DNA from: Cesiribacter sp964504565
GTDB lineage: Bacteria > Bacteroidota > Bacteroidia > Cytophagales > Cyclobacteriaceae
Direction: 5' to 3'
Length of the DNA: 64,000 bases
NCBI GenBank assembly: GCA_964504565.1
Contig: CAZDEY010000001.1
Location: 372,001-436,000, forward strand
A program made the translations under genes and the position numbers. The notes below the pieces were generated by a model, which saw only the letters and a list, made by a program, of their open reading frames with translations, was not told where the DNA came from and ran no database searches. This document shows positions 32,385 to 42,057 of the stretch, in pieces. Each line of letters starts with the position of its first letter. Position 1 is the first letter of the stretch.

Positions 32385-34442
32385 TCATCCTCCACCCAAC
32401 TCGTCAAATACGGCGTCGCGTTGCGGGCGCTTAGGCTTGCGGGGGTTACTGTTGTCTTCGGTATTATCCTGAGGACTGTCTTCTACCGGTACGGCCTCCG
32501 GGCTTTCGTCGCGAACTACCTCGGCTTCCGGGGTTATTTCGGTTACTTTAAACTCGGTGCGGCGGTTGGTTTGGTGTTCTTCCTCGGTTTCGGCATTTTC
32601 AATAATGGGGCGGGTTTCACCGTAGCCTCGGGCGGCTATTCGATTGGCGGCCACGCCCTGGCTAATTATATACTGAACGGCACTCTCGGCCCGCCGCTGG
32701 CTCAAGTCAATATTGTAGGTTAAATCACCCCGATTGTCCGTGTGGGAGCTAAGTTCAATTACCAGTTGCGGGTTGTCTTCCAGAATAGTTACCAGCTTGT
32801 TTAGCTCTAAGGCAGCATCCGGCCGTATATTGGCTTTGTCAAAATCGTAATAAATATTATCCAGTACAATGGCTTTGTCTAGCACAATTGGGTCTAGTAA
32901 GAGGCTGGTGGTAAAGGTAGTATCGGTACGAAATTGGGTCAGGTTTTTCCTGTCCAGATACTTACCTTCCATATCAAACGGGCGGCGGGTGGTAAAGTAA
33001 TTAGGCTTATCGCCAATCAGGGTAAACAGGGGCACGCCTTCTTCCAAATCAAAGCGGAAGTTTCCTAAATCGTCCGATACGGTGGTTTCCAGTTCGCGGT
33101 CCCCGTCTAGTAAGCGTACTTCGGTCTTTGGCAGCACCACGGTATCGCCGGCTTCACCTAAGGTATAAGTTTTGCCCACCAAGCGGTAGTTCACAATTTT
33201 CAGGTCGGGCGAGGAGTTTATAAAAGCGTACACGTCATCGTCGCCAACACCACCCTCACGATTGCTGCTGAAGTATCCCTTATCTACCGTAAAGTAGCTG
33301 AGACCAAAATCATCGGCTGGGCTGTTCATGGGTTCGCCCAGGTTATCAATGGTTATTTTACCATTGCGACGAGTAGCTATAAACAAATCCAGGCCCCCCA
33401 AACCGGGGTGCCCGTCCGAGCTAAAGTACAGCCGGTTATCTTCCGATACAAAAGGGAACATGTCGTTACCGGCCGTATTAATTTCGGAGCCCAAATTCTG
33501 CACGCGGCCAAAATTTCCGCGCGCATCTACCCGGGCCGAGTATAAATCTACCCCGCCTATACCGCCGGGGCGGTTGCTGGCAAAGTACAGGGTTTTGCCG
33601 TTACGGCTAAAGCTGGGCGTGCTGTCCCAGGAACGCGGATCGCTGATGCGCATCATTTGGGGTTCGCTCCAGGTGCCATTCCTGAAATAACTTACGTATA
33701 AATTTACTTCCTGACCACCTTTTTTACCCTTGGCATTTCCACGTGCAAACACCATTATATTACCGTCCGGGCTAAAGGCTATCGTTCCTTCGGCGCGGTC
33801 GTTGGTATTAAACATTTCGGGCAACTTCTGAATGCTGGCGGCTACAACATCCATACTCTGGCCAATTTGGGCTTTGTATAAATTAGTGAAGCTTTGGCCA
33901 GTGGCTTTGTAAGTTTTATCATCGCCGCGGCTGGTGGTAAAGTACACTTCATTGTCGCGGGTTACGGCTCCGTAGTCGGCTTGGGGGGTATTTAATTCGG
34001 TAAGAAGTTTAACTTTAAAATAGGGTTCTATCTTTTCTATTTCGCCAATTTGGGCTAGGTTCTGAAGTTCAGTCCGGGCCCGCTGAATGTACTCCTTATT
34101 TAATGCATCGCCGGCCAAATACTCATCGAATTGCCGGCGGGCTTCGGCGTATTTACCGTTGGTCTTTAGGGCGTATCCGTAGTAGAATAGGGCTTCTTCG
34201 CGCTTTATGCCGGCTTGTATAGCTTGGGCGTAGTAGGGTTCGGCCTCTTCAATACGGTTAGAAAGCCGGTACGATTCAGCTACATAAAAATCAGCCAGGG
34301 GGTTATCCTTAACTTTTTTAAAATTTTCTATAGCAACCTGATACTCGCCGGCATCAAAGCTTTTCATGCCCTTTTTATAGGTGCTACAGGAGGCAAATAT
34401 CAGCACCAGGCCGATCAGATATAAAAACAAGTTACGCTTCAT
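32385..34442 (-). CDS. PorE-like OmpA-family lipoprotein (TPR, PD40, CRD, OmpA)
   Basis: 685 residues from the ATG at 34442, which starts a lipoprotein signal ending IFASCS; the frame to 34466 adds a poor leader. Domain order: TPR repeats (about 20-140, AGEYQVAIENFKKVKDNPLADFYVAE), PD40 propeller (about 165-410, SPDGNIMVFARGNAKGKKGG, GKTLYFASNRPGGIGGVDLYSA), a carboxypeptidase-regulatory-like domain (about 425-510), and OmpA (about 550-650, IYYDFDKANIRPDAALELNKL, LSSHTDNRGD, LSQRRAESAV). This order is that of PorE, which links the type IX secretion machinery to peptidoglycan. OmpA proteins with the same layout but other roles also exist, so PorE is a probable call. Confidence 0.85.
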   Translation of the reverse strand: MKRNLFLYLIGLVLIFASCSTYKKGMKSFDAGEYQVAIENFKKVKDNPLADFYVAESYRLSNRIEEAEPYYAQAIQAGIKREEALFYYGYALKTNGKYAEARRQFDEYLAGDALNKEYIQRARTELQNLAQIGEIEKIEPYFKVKLLTELNTPQADYGAVTRDNEVYFTTSRGDDKTYKATGQSFTNLYKAQIGQSMDVVAASIQKLPEMFNTNDRAEGTIAFSPDGNIMVFARGNAKGKKGGQEVNLYVSYFRNGTWSEPQMMRISDPRSWDSTPSFSRNGKTLYFASNRPGGIGGVDLYSARVDARGNFGRVQNLGSEINTAGNDMFPFVSEDNRLYFSSDGHPGLGGLDLFIATRRNGKITIDNLGEPMNSPADDFGLSYFTVDKGYFSSNREGGVGDDDVYAFINSSPDLKIVNYRLVGKTYTLGEAGDTVVLPKTEVRLLDGDRELETTVSDDLGNFRFDLEEGVPLFTLIGDKPNYFTTRRPFDMEGKYLDRKNLTQFRTDTTFTTSLLLDPIVLDKAIVLDNIYYDFDKANIRPDAALELNKLVTILEDNPQLVIELSSHTDNRGDLTYNIDLSQRRAESAVQYIISQGVAANRIAARGYGETRPIIENAETEEEHQTNRRTEFKVTEITPEAEVVRDESPEAVPVEDSPQDNTEDNSNPRKPKRPQRDAVFDELGGG

Positions 34443-34556
34443 AGAAAAGGCAGAGCAATTATGCATCTGGCATATTGAGGCTAAAGTAGAAAGTTACTAA
34501 TTTTCTAAGAGAATAACGCAAAATATAGGCTGCAGGTATTGCCTAATAATAAAAAT

Positions 34557-34581
34557 GCCTTTCTGCATACCGCAGAAAGGC
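34557..34581 (-). terminator. Terminator of the response-regulator gene
   Basis: GCCTTTCTGC (34557-34566) pairs with GCAGAAAGGC (34572-34581), loop ATACC. Five T follow on the minus strand. Confidence 0.8.
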
Positions 34582-34604
34582 TTAATTTTCAGGTTCCGGC
34601 CTTA

Positions 34605-35081
34605 CTATACCTTGGCTTTGCTAAAGTATTCGTCGCGGGTGGCTAGTAATTTTTGTATGGATATTGGCGTTTGTATATACTCCGATACGGATTTATAATC
34701 GCGGGCTCGCTCAATATCATTTTTATATACTGATGAGGTTAGCAGCACTAATACAATTTCTTTCTGAAACGTATCGCTGAAGCCTTCGTAAGCCTCCAGA
34801 AAGTCCCAACCGTCCATAAACGGCATATTAATATCCAGAAATATCAGGTCCGGAAGCTTTCCGGTATTCTCCTTATTTTCTTCCAGATATTCCAACGCCT
34901 CTTCGGCATCGTTAAATATTTGCACCTCGTTGGCAATGCCGGATTTCTGAATGAGTTCATAGCATAAATTGCTATGTATCTCATCATCATCAACCAGCAT
35001 TATCCGATTTAATTTTCTACTATTCATCTGAGTAGCCTTCAGCACTGAGTTCTTGGCCTGAGCATCCATCCCTACTTCCAT
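34605..35081 (-). CDS. Single-domain response regulator (receiver only)
   Basis: 158 residues from the ATG at 35081, chosen because a perfect -7 box at 35111-35118 puts the transcript start just upstream. An internal ATG at 35027 would still leave a complete receiver. The domain shows MLVDDDEIHSNL (acidic pocket), LIFLDINMPFMDGWDFL (phospho-acceptor Asp), LLTSSVYKNDIERA (switch Thr/Ser) and YIQTPIS, where Gln replaces the usual Lys of the KP motif. That change may lower phosphorylation or signalling. There is no output domain; it probably works in a phosphorelay with the hybrid-less kinases of this genome. Confidence 0.88.
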   Translation of the reverse strand: MEVGMDAQAKNSVLKATQMNSRKLNRIMLVDDDEIHSNLCYELIQKSGIANEVQIFNDAEEALEYLEENKENTGKLPDLIFLDINMPFMDGWDFLEAYEGFSDTFQKEIVLVLLTSSVYKNDIERARDYKSVSEYIQTPISIQKLLATRDEYFSKAKV

Positions 35082-35110
35082 AATGTAATACCTCTTTTTC
35101 AAGAGTATAC

Positions 35111-35118
35111 CAAAGATA
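35111..35118 (-). promoter_or_regulatory. -7 promoter box of the response-regulator gene
   Basis: Reads TATCTTTG on the minus strand, a perfect TAnnTTTG match, about 30 bases before the chosen ATG. Confidence 0.5.
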
Positions 35119-35243
35119 GATTATTTTTTTAAGCTTTAGAAATCAATATTAACACTTTTGACTAAACTTTACTTGGCAAAGAATTTAGCCTTGCTAAAAA
35201 AAGCAGTAATTTGGGTTATTGTTTAATCTTTTAATACGAAAAG

Positions 35244-37136
35244 TTAATCGTTATAAGAAAGTAGTTTATCTAAGGTATTGGTACTTACGGCATGGTAGTT
35301 TGGGCGGGCTTGTCGGTAGATATCCAGTGCCATTTTTTTACCTTCCGGAGTTTCCGCCATTTGCTTGTATAGCGGCACCAAAAACTTCCTTCTTCCTACC
35401 TTAGTTAAAAAGGCTTTTAGCTGCGGATAAGCCGCGGTGTACTGGTGGGTTATAACGTGCGCAAACCAAGCCGCCTGAATTTCGCTATTGCCACTCTGGC
35501 TGAAACCAAAGGCGTTATCTAAAGCTTGCATTTGCTCGGTGGTAAGGTTGCTAGGCAGGTGCCGTACAAAATGCAGCCACTCGTGCGACGACCAATTTTC
35601 GGTAGTTAATTGGCCGGCCGGAGTACCATTTTTCCAGGAAGCTAAGGCAGTGTTAACCTGCTCAAACCGGTTGCTGGTAGCCATTATAAGTTGTTCCGGT
35701 AACCCTTGCCCGTATATCCACTCGTTTAGGTATACGTTCTGGGCGGAAAGCCCGTTGGGTTCTAACAAATTGGTGGTTAAATATTCAACAAAACCATCGG
35801 TAGTCATTGATTGAAATGCGTGGTTTTGAAAGTAGTTCCGCAGAAATTCGTCCCAGGCTTTGCGCCCTACTTTGCTTTCTAAGTACCGCAAGAAACTATA
35901 TCCTTTTTCGTAGGCAATATCGGTTACCCCATCGTCGGGGTTGCGGTTGCTTAGGTCTAATTTTAATTGGGTATCGGCGGCCATTCCGGCATCTTGTAGC
36001 TCAGTTACCGTACCTTCCAAATCTTGCTGACCTAGTAAGGCCAGCATATCGGCGTAGTCTTTGCCGGCTACTTCTTCCATTATGCGGCGTTCAAAGTATA
36101 CGGTAAAGCCTTCGTTTAGCCAGAAATCGTTCCAGGTAGCGTTGGTAACCAAATTACCGCTCCAGCTATGGGCAAGCTCGTGGGCAACTAAAGAAGTAAG
36201 CGAACGATCGCCGGCTATAATCGTTGGGGTAACAAAGGTTAAGCGGGGGTTTTCCATTCCGCCAAACGGAAACGATGGTGGCAGCAGTAATAGGTCGTAG
36301 CGCTCCCAACGGTAATCGCCGTACAGTTTTTCTGCAGCCTGTAGCATATCGTCCAGTTCGGCAAATTCGTAGGCGGCGGCTTTAAGTTCGCTAGGCTCGG
36401 CATATACACCGGTTTGCTCACCCAAGGCTTCAAACTGCAAATTGCCTACGGCCAGGGCCAATAGGTAAGCCGGAATTGGCTGCTGCATCCGAAAGTTATA
36501 CATGCCTTCAGCATTCTTTTCCTGCGGGTTTTCGGCACTCATAAGAGCCAAAAGTTCATGGGGTACTTTTACCCGGGCATCGTAAGTAAAGCGTATACCG
36601 GGCGAATCCTGGATGGGCACCCAGCTACGGGCCAGTATTGCCTGCGATTGGGTAAATAAAAACGGATGGTTTTTACCGGCGGTTTGTTCCGGATTTAGCC
36701 ATTGCAAGGCTTCGGCTTGCGGGCTGGTTTGATAGTATATATTAACCTGCTTAGTATCCGGTGTAACTTCTATAGCCAAAGCCTGACCCAGGTTGGCATC
36801 TTTTTCCCCAAGTTTAAATTGGGTTTCAGTTTCGGTACCGCTGCCTAAGGTTACCTTATCGATAGCTAACTCTTTAGTATCCAGCATTAGGTGTTTAGCA
36901 TCTCGGCTGGTTTCAATGGTGAGGCGGGCTACGGCAGTAATAACTTTTTGCTCAAAATTCAGCTCGGCATTCCAGTTCAGGTGCTTTACCAGGGCTTCCT
37001 GCGGGCGGGCGTACGTATGTACATCGTTAGTTTTAGCCATGGCAGAAGAACCCGGCTCCGAAGCCGATTGTTCGGTAGACTGAGTGCAGGCCGCCAGGGT
37101 AAAAATAAGGAGTGCTGTGGGAGCTAGTTTAATCAT
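35244..37136 (-). CDS. M1-family metallopeptidase lipoprotein (LTA4-hydrolase-like)
   Basis: 630 residues from the ATG at 37136, which begins a lipoprotein signal ending TLAACT; the longer frame to 37214 is rejected. M1 signatures: FGGMENPRLTFVTPT (exopeptidase motif), LVAHELAHSWSGNLV (HExxH) and NDFWLNEGFTVYFERR with the third zinc ligand 18 residues on. The C-terminal helical domain resembles that of leukotriene A4 hydrolase. It is an aminopeptidase, probably on the periplasmic or outer-membrane face. Confidence 0.94.
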   Translation of the reverse strand: MIKLAPTALLIFTLAACTQSTEQSASEPGSSAMAKTNDVHTYARPQEALVKHLNWNAELNFEQKVITAVARLTIETSRDAKHLMLDTKELAIDKVTLGSGTETETQFKLGEKDANLGQALAIEVTPDTKQVNIYYQTSPQAEALQWLNPEQTAGKNHPFLFTQSQAILARSWVPIQDSPGIRFTYDARVKVPHELLALMSAENPQEKNAEGMYNFRMQQPIPAYLLALAVGNLQFEALGEQTGVYAEPSELKAAAYEFAELDDMLQAAEKLYGDYRWERYDLLLLPPSFPFGGMENPRLTFVTPTIIAGDRSLTSLVAHELAHSWSGNLVTNATWNDFWLNEGFTVYFERRIMEEVAGKDYADMLALLGQQDLEGTVTELQDAGMAADTQLKLDLSNRNPDDGVTDIAYEKGYSFLRYLESKVGRKAWDEFLRNYFQNHAFQSMTTDGFVEYLTTNLLEPNGLSAQNVYLNEWIYGQGLPEQLIMATSNRFEQVNTALASWKNGTPAGQLTTENWSSHEWLHFVRHLPSNLTTEQMQALDNAFGFSQSGNSEIQAAWFAHVITHQYTAAYPQLKAFLTKVGRRKFLVPLYKQMAETPEGKKMALDIYRQARPNYHAVSTNTLDKLLSYND

Positions 37137-37274
37137 TCTGATAAAAATTTCTTGCCTAAATATAGGGAATAATTGAGGAGCCGGCGTGCCGGATAAATTT
37201 CTACACTTTAACAAACTACTTATAAATGCGTTGAAGTGAATTAAAGTTTAACCCGGCACTATTGCCAACTTTAT

Positions 37275-38081
37275 ATGGGGCTACTAGATAAACTTAAACA
37301 GTCAATGAAATTCAGGACTGAGGAGCGTAAAGATGCGCCGCCCTCGGTTCTTTCTATTCTGGATAAAATTCAGGTGTACAAGCGCCCAACCTGGATGCCG
37401 GTGGTGCAACAACCGGCTGATGATGAGCTGGAAGAGGCTTTGGTTAGTAAAATTGGCGGACAAGCCTACTTGCCACCGGGCGAAAGCTATCCGCTATGCC
37501 CTAATTGCAACGAGCCAATGACCCTTTTTCTGCAATTGAACCCTGGTTTATTGCCTCCAAACTGCGATTTGGATCTGGAAAACAATAAATTAATCCAGCT
37601 TTTTTACTGCACAAATACCCACCCTAATTGCGAGCTGGAGTGTAAGGGCTGGCAGCCTTTTTCTAAGAACCATACAATTCTTCAGCCGCTAATCCCCAGC
37701 AACGATCCTACTTTGCCCGCCAATGTGCCGCCCCGCAGCTTTAAGGCCGGCCAGGTGGTTGAGTGGATAGAGCAGGAAGATTACCCCGACTGGCACGAGA
37801 TGCAACTGGGCGAGGCCGGCCTAACCGAGGCCGAGATTGAAACCCTGGAAGAAAGCGAAGTAGGGGTGCCTAAAGCCGCCGATAAATTGGGTGGCTGGCC
37901 CTACTGGGTGCAAAGCGTAGAGTACCCTAAGTGCCCCGAGTGCGGGCTGCAGATGCAAATGATTTTTCAACTAGATTCTAAACACCACCTGCCCTACGAG
38001 TTTGGCGATGCGGGCATTGGGTACCTGCACCAGTGCCGCCTGCACAAAAACCAACTGGCCTTTGGTTGGGCTAGCTATTAA
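37275..38081 (+). CDS. DUF1963 (YwqG-like) protein
   Basis: 268 residues. The N-terminal third contains the DUF1963 signature SKIGGQAYLPPGESYPLCPNC followed by MTLFLQLNPGLLP. Cys pairs occur at CPNC, in YCTNTHPNCELEC and CPECG, suggesting zinc or structural sites. It ends with a second LQMQMIFQLDSK repeat and GDAGIGYLHQC. Function unknown; the family is cytosolic and common in Bacteroidota. The start follows a short AT-rich leader. Confidence 0.8.
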   Translation: MGLLDKLKQSMKFRTEERKDAPPSVLSILDKIQVYKRPTWMPVVQQPADDELEEALVSKIGGQAYLPPGESYPLCPNCNEPMTLFLQLNPGLLPPNCDLDLENNKLIQLFYCTNTHPNCELECKGWQPFSKNHTILQPLIPSNDPTLPANVPPRSFKAGQVVEWIEQEDYPDWHEMQLGEAGLTEAEIETLEESEVGVPKAADKLGGWPYWVQSVEYPKCPECGLQMQMIFQLDSKHHLPYEFGDAGIGYLHQCRLHKNQLAFGWASY

Positions 38082-38248
38082 ACAAAAAGTTGCACAAAAC
38101 TGCTGTTTCTTACATAGAACGTTAGCTACATTTAAACATTTACTCCGCATACTCGTACTCTTAACGATATTATACCAATGAGGCTGCAAGGCTTTACCAT
38201 AAGCCAAAAGTTTATTGCGGAAGTTGTTAAGTAGAGAAGCGACTAATC

Positions 38249-39847
38249 ATGTTGTGTACGGAAAAGCTAGATATATTACTACAAAATTTACCGGATGCCG
38301 TCTTCATAGGCGATGAAAGCGGTATAGTTCGGGTAAATGAGGCAGCCTTAGAGTTGCTGGGTTTAGAAGCCGAGGAGTTTGAAGGCATGGCACTAGCCCA
38401 GTTTAGCGAAAGGCTTAATTTTAGGTTTAGCCAAACCGGCAAACCGGTAGAAAAAGGCTCTGGCCCACTATCTAGAGCCCTAAAAGGTGAAAAAAGCATT
38501 GTTGAGCTTATAATAACTCACCCTGCCACCGGTAAACAAGTAGACTTGCGCTGCGCCGCCTCGCCGGTATTTGAGGATGGTACTGTGGTTTCCGGAATTT
38601 TAGTAATGACTGACATTACTAACCAACTGCAGTTTGAACACCGCCTGCAGCAAATGCTGACCAGCCAGATGCGCAATAACCAAGAGCAGGAAGCAGTACT
38701 GGAAAGTATACCCGATGCCCTGTTTATTGGAAATAAAGAAGGCATAACCAAGTGTAACCAGGCTGCTCTAGATCTGCTAGGCTGCGATTCTATTGATGAA
38801 ATAAATAATAAGTTCGACGACCTCAGCAACCTGCTTAATACCCGTAATATAGAAGACGGCAAACGAATTAAGCCCGAAGATACCGCCTTTATGCAGGCTT
38901 TGGCTGGCAGCCGGGTAGTATCGGAGGTGGTAGTTAATAACCTTAAAACCGGAAAGGATGTATTTTTGCGCTCGGCTGCTTCGCCTATTTGGCATAATGG
39001 CCAGCTAATAGGGGCTACAGCGGTGTTTACCGATATTACCGATAAAATCTTGAACGAGCGGAAGCTGCAGCGTACCCTACAGGAAATCAAATCCATCAAT
39101 AACGAGCTGGACGCATTTACCTACGCAGTTTCGCACGACTTGAAAAGCCCCCTGGGCCGTATACAGGGCCTAGCTACTATATTGTTAAAGAGTACCGAAA
39201 GCCAAATTAGCGATAAGGATAAGTACTTGCTAAACCTTATAGTGCAAAGTAGCGAAAAGCTTAGTGAACTGGTAAACCAGATGCTTAATTTAGGCAGAAT
39301 AGGCCAGATGGAACTCGATTATAGTTCTATTAACCTAACCCGTATGTGCCGGCAAATTCTGGAAGGCTTAGACTATGACGAAAAAGCCGTAAAAGTTACA
39401 TTAATGGAGAACATGATGATTTGGGGCGACAGGGCCTTATTAATGTCCGTTTTCCAGAATTTATTGAGCAATGCCATTAAGTATAGTTCCAAATCTAAAA
39501 ACCCGGAGGTTAAGGTAGGTTCGCACGAGGTTGACGGCCACATTGTATACTACGTTCGCGATAACGGCATTGGTTTTAGTATGGAAGAGGCGGCCAAGCT
39601 TTTTGTACCCTTTAAACGCTTAAACAGCGGAACTAACTTTGAAGGTACCGGTGTAGGCCTCTCAACCGTTAAAAAAATTGTAGAACGCCACGAGGGTAGA
39701 ATTTGGGCCGAATCGGAATTAGGTAAAGGCGCTACCTTCTTCTTTACCCTGCCCAGCCGCAAGGGTATGGCCATGCCGGAAGATCGCCGCCCATTTATAT
39801 TGCACCGCGAAATGCGCAACGTAATCGCGGCCAAACTTTCAGCCTAA
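38249..39847 (+). CDS. PAS-PAS sensor histidine kinase
   Basis: 532 residues, soluble. Two PAS domains (about 8-125 and 146-265) each begin with LP/SIPDAxFIG and end in VMTDITNQL or VFTDITDKI; they look like a duplication. The H-box is FTYAVSHDLKSPLGR with His296. The HATPase has NLLSNAIKYSS, VRDNGIGFSMEEA and GTGVGLSTVKKIVERHEGRI. It ends at residue 532 without a receiver. No partner regulator is adjacent. Compare the sequence-degenerate PAS kinase at 11097, whose H-box lacks His. Confidence 0.93.
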   Translation: MLCTEKLDILLQNLPDAVFIGDESGIVRVNEAALELLGLEAEEFEGMALAQFSERLNFRFSQTGKPVEKGSGPLSRALKGEKSIVELIITHPATGKQVDLRCAASPVFEDGTVVSGILVMTDITNQLQFEHRLQQMLTSQMRNNQEQEAVLESIPDALFIGNKEGITKCNQAALDLLGCDSIDEINNKFDDLSNLLNTRNIEDGKRIKPEDTAFMQALAGSRVVSEVVVNNLKTGKDVFLRSAASPIWHNGQLIGATAVFTDITDKILNERKLQRTLQEIKSINNELDAFTYAVSHDLKSPLGRIQGLATILLKSTESQISDKDKYLLNLIVQSSEKLSELVNQMLNLGRIGQMELDYSSINLTRMCRQILEGLDYDEKAVKVTLMENMMIWGDRALLMSVFQNLLSNAIKYSSKSKNPEVKVGSHEVDGHIVYYVRDNGIGFSMEEAAKLFVPFKRLNSGTNFEGTGVGLSTVKKIVERHEGRIWAESELGKGATFFFTLPSRKGMAMPEDRRPFILHREMRNVIAAKLSA

Positions 39848-39871
39848 ACCAAAAGCGGCTATCTTGCCTGT

Positions 39872-40240
39872 ATGGCAGAAGCATACGTTTTACAGAATAA
39901 CCCCGCCCACATTCCGGTACCCGGAAATAAAACTATTATTGAACACTTTGGCGGCGCCACTACCGGCGACCGCCATTTTAGTTTAGCCCATATGGTAGCC
40001 CCGCCCGGTTGGGCTGAGCCACACCAAACCCCCGAGTTTGACGAAATTACCCTAATGATACGGGGCAAAAAACTGGTAGAAATTAACGGCGAAAGAATTG
40101 AACTGGAAGCCGGGCAGAGCATTCTCATTAAGAAAGGAAACCGGGTTAGATACAGCAACCCGTTTAGCGAAAATGCCGAGTACGTAAGCCTTTGTATGCC
40201 AGCCTTTTCCCCAGATACGGTTAAGCGGGAACAAGAATGA
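39872..40240 (+). CDS. Cupin-domain protein
   Basis: 122 residues, one cupin barrel. Motif 1 is partly conserved (APPGWAEPHQTPEFDEITLMIRG) and motif 2 is VEINGERIELEAGQSILIKKG. It may bind a small ligand or metal; no specific function. The ATG follows TATCTTG by 5 bases, a degenerate -7 box. The stop overlaps the next start (ATGA), so the two are coupled. Confidence 0.8.
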   Translation: MAEAYVLQNNPAHIPVPGNKTIIEHFGGATTGDRHFSLAHMVAPPGWAEPHQTPEFDEITLMIRGKKLVEINGERIELEAGQSILIKKGNRVRYSNPFSENAEYVSLCMPAFSPDTVKREQE

Positions 40241-41295
40241 GAAAGGTATTTCTTAGCCTGATTTTAGGACTAGTTTTCAGCTATGGTTACGCTCAGTCAA
40301 TACCACGCTTCTTTTACAAGTATTATCAGGGAACCATTGGCAACTCCACTATCAGCCTGCACCTTCAGCATCAGGATGGAGAACTGAGCGGCTACTATTA
40401 TTACGATAAAGCCGGCCGGCCCCTTAGCCTAAGCGGATCGATGATGGAGGGGGAAATTGAGCTGGAAGAATACGCCCTGCCGATTTTAGATGAAAGTACT
40501 ACCACCGGAAAAATACGGGGCGAGTGGGGCTACGGCAACCAAATTAGCGGTACGTGGTATAGCCCGGACAGCAGCCGCCAACTTCCGCTAATACTACACG
40601 AAAAAAAGCCGCCGGTTCCCTTTGAGCCAATAGTCCGAGAGTTTATGTTTAGGAAAATTACCGTAGGCAATGCGGGGCAGGAAGATGTAAAAGCCTGGGA
40701 ATTTCCGGTGAGTTACTGGTTGCTGGAGCCTACCTACAGCAGCTATATTCAGGAATCGGTGCAGGATAGCATACGAAAGTTTACCCTGGGCTGTAGCCAA
40801 GCTCTTAGTACGGAAGTTTGTCTAAACCAGCGGGCAATACAGTTATTCACCGAAGCTACGGCCGAAAGTGAGTTGCCAAGCATGAATTTTGAAAGTGAAC
40901 AAAGGCAGCAGGTTTTATTCCAGAATCAGCAACTATTGGTAATTAAAAATTTTAGCTATAGCTACTGGGGTGGGGCGCACGGAATGTACAGCTATTTATA
41001 TAGTAATATAGATTTAAATAGTGGTAAGCAGTTACGCCTTTCCGATATATTTAGTCCGGAGTCTATAGAGAAACTGGCCGAATATATAAGTGCTCAGGCC
41101 AGAATACCCACGGATTTAAGCGAAGTAAAAAGCGGTTTACAACAGTTTTACCTTAGCCCGGGCGGGCTTGGCTTAGTATTTAATGTATACAGCATAGCTT
41201 CCTACGCCGACGGTGTACAGGAATTTTATTTCACCTGGGAAGAACTAGAAAAGAATGTAGGCTCAGTAGCCACTGCCCGCAGTTATGTTAATTAA
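40237..41295 (+). CDS. Secreted DUF3298/DUF4163 (RsiV-like) protein
   Basis: 352 residues with signal peptide (MRKVFLSLILGLVFSYGYAQ). An N-terminal beta-rich part has repeats of the kind HLQHQDGELSGYYYYDKAG. From about residue 130 it carries a PdaC/RsiV-like domain (DUF4163) and DUF3298, marked by NFSYSYWGGAHGMYSYLYSN and GKQLRLSDIFSPES. It is coupled to the cupin gene by a 4-base overlap. Its 3' end overlaps the convergent DUF1287 gene by 4 bases. Confidence 0.8.
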   Translation: MRKVFLSLILGLVFSYGYAQSIPRFFYKYYQGTIGNSTISLHLQHQDGELSGYYYYDKAGRPLSLSGSMMEGEIELEEYALPILDESTTTGKIRGEWGYGNQISGTWYSPDSSRQLPLILHEKKPPVPFEPIVREFMFRKITVGNAGQEDVKAWEFPVSYWLLEPTYSSYIQESVQDSIRKFTLGCSQALSTEVCLNQRAIQLFTEATAESELPSMNFESEQRQQVLFQNQQLLVIKNFSYSYWGGAHGMYSYLYSNIDLNSGKQLRLSDIFSPESIEKLAEYISAQARIPTDLSEVKSGLQQFYLSPGGLGLVFNVYSIASYADGVQEFYFTWEELEKNVGSVATARSYVN

Positions 41296-41873
41296 TTAGG
41301 TTTAAAGCGGTAGTGCCCGGTTATAGTGTAGCTAAACAGACAATCTTCCAGCACCTGACCGGCCCCAATATTATGCACAATTAGTGGTCGCTGTCCGTCG
41401 GCCGAAATTTCATCGGAGACTAACCCAATATGGGTAATGCCGCCGCCCAGGTTCCAGCTTACTACATCGCCGGGCTGGTAATCACCGGCCTTCCGGCTAA
41501 TGGGTAGGGCGGCACTTTGACGCTTAAAGTAAGTTTGAAGATTGGGCACCCGGCGGTGGTCTATATTTTTGTCGGTAGTTTTTAAGCCCCAAATAGCAGG
41601 GTAGGCCGAGAAGTTAGCCCGCATATCCTCGTGAACCAACTTCTGAAGGTCTACACCCATTTTTCGGTACGCCCGAATTATAACATCGGTACAAACCCCC
41701 TTGCCGGCCGGCACGTCGCCATTTGGGTACTCTATAGAAAAATAGGAAGGATCGTATACCACTTGCTGCCGGGTTAGCGCATTGGCCGACCAAGCCAAGC
41801 TATCAAAAAAAGTTTGCGCCTCGGCCGAAAGAATAAAATTCAGCCCCAAAGCTAAAAGCAGCAGCTTTCTCAT
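41292..41873 (-). CDS. DUF1287-domain secreted protein
   Basis: 193 residues from the ATG at 41873 with signal peptide MRKLLLLALGLNFILSAEAQ; a TTG at 41897 is rejected. Signature elements are GVCTDVIIRAYRKMGVDLQ (Cys-Thr-Asp), IDHRRVPNLQTYF, and PGDVVSWNLGGGITHIGLVS, which together look like an NlpC/P60-related Cys-His fold. Probably a periplasmic amidase-like protein, activity unproven. Confidence 0.88.
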   Translation of the reverse strand: MRKLLLLALGLNFILSAEAQTFFDSLAWSANALTRQQVVYDPSYFSIEYPNGDVPAGKGVCTDVIIRAYRKMGVDLQKLVHEDMRANFSAYPAIWGLKTTDKNIDHRRVPNLQTYFKRQSAALPISRKAGDYQPGDVVSWNLGGGITHIGLVSDEISADGQRPLIVHNIGAGQVLEDCLFSYTITGHYRFKPN

Positions 41874-41940
41874 AAGAAACAAGTAAGTTCTACCCAATAA
41901 CGAAATTTGATTGGAGGTATTACTTTACCACATTGTCCTA

Positions 41941-42030
41941 TCAATATATCACCACCTCGCCTCATTAACATATCACCTTATCATTATATCATCACATTAC
42001 CCTCCCACTAATCAACCAACTATACCATTC
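41941..42030. repeat. Degenerate TCACCA-type low-complexity array 1
   Basis: Made of irregular units such as ATCACCACC, TATCACC and ATCATCACATTACC. Similar arrays occur at 52491-52562, 58097-58150 (reverse orientation) and 58256-58317. Confidence 0.65.
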
Positions 42031-42057
42031 ATATAAATGGGGTTGAAATTCGCATTT

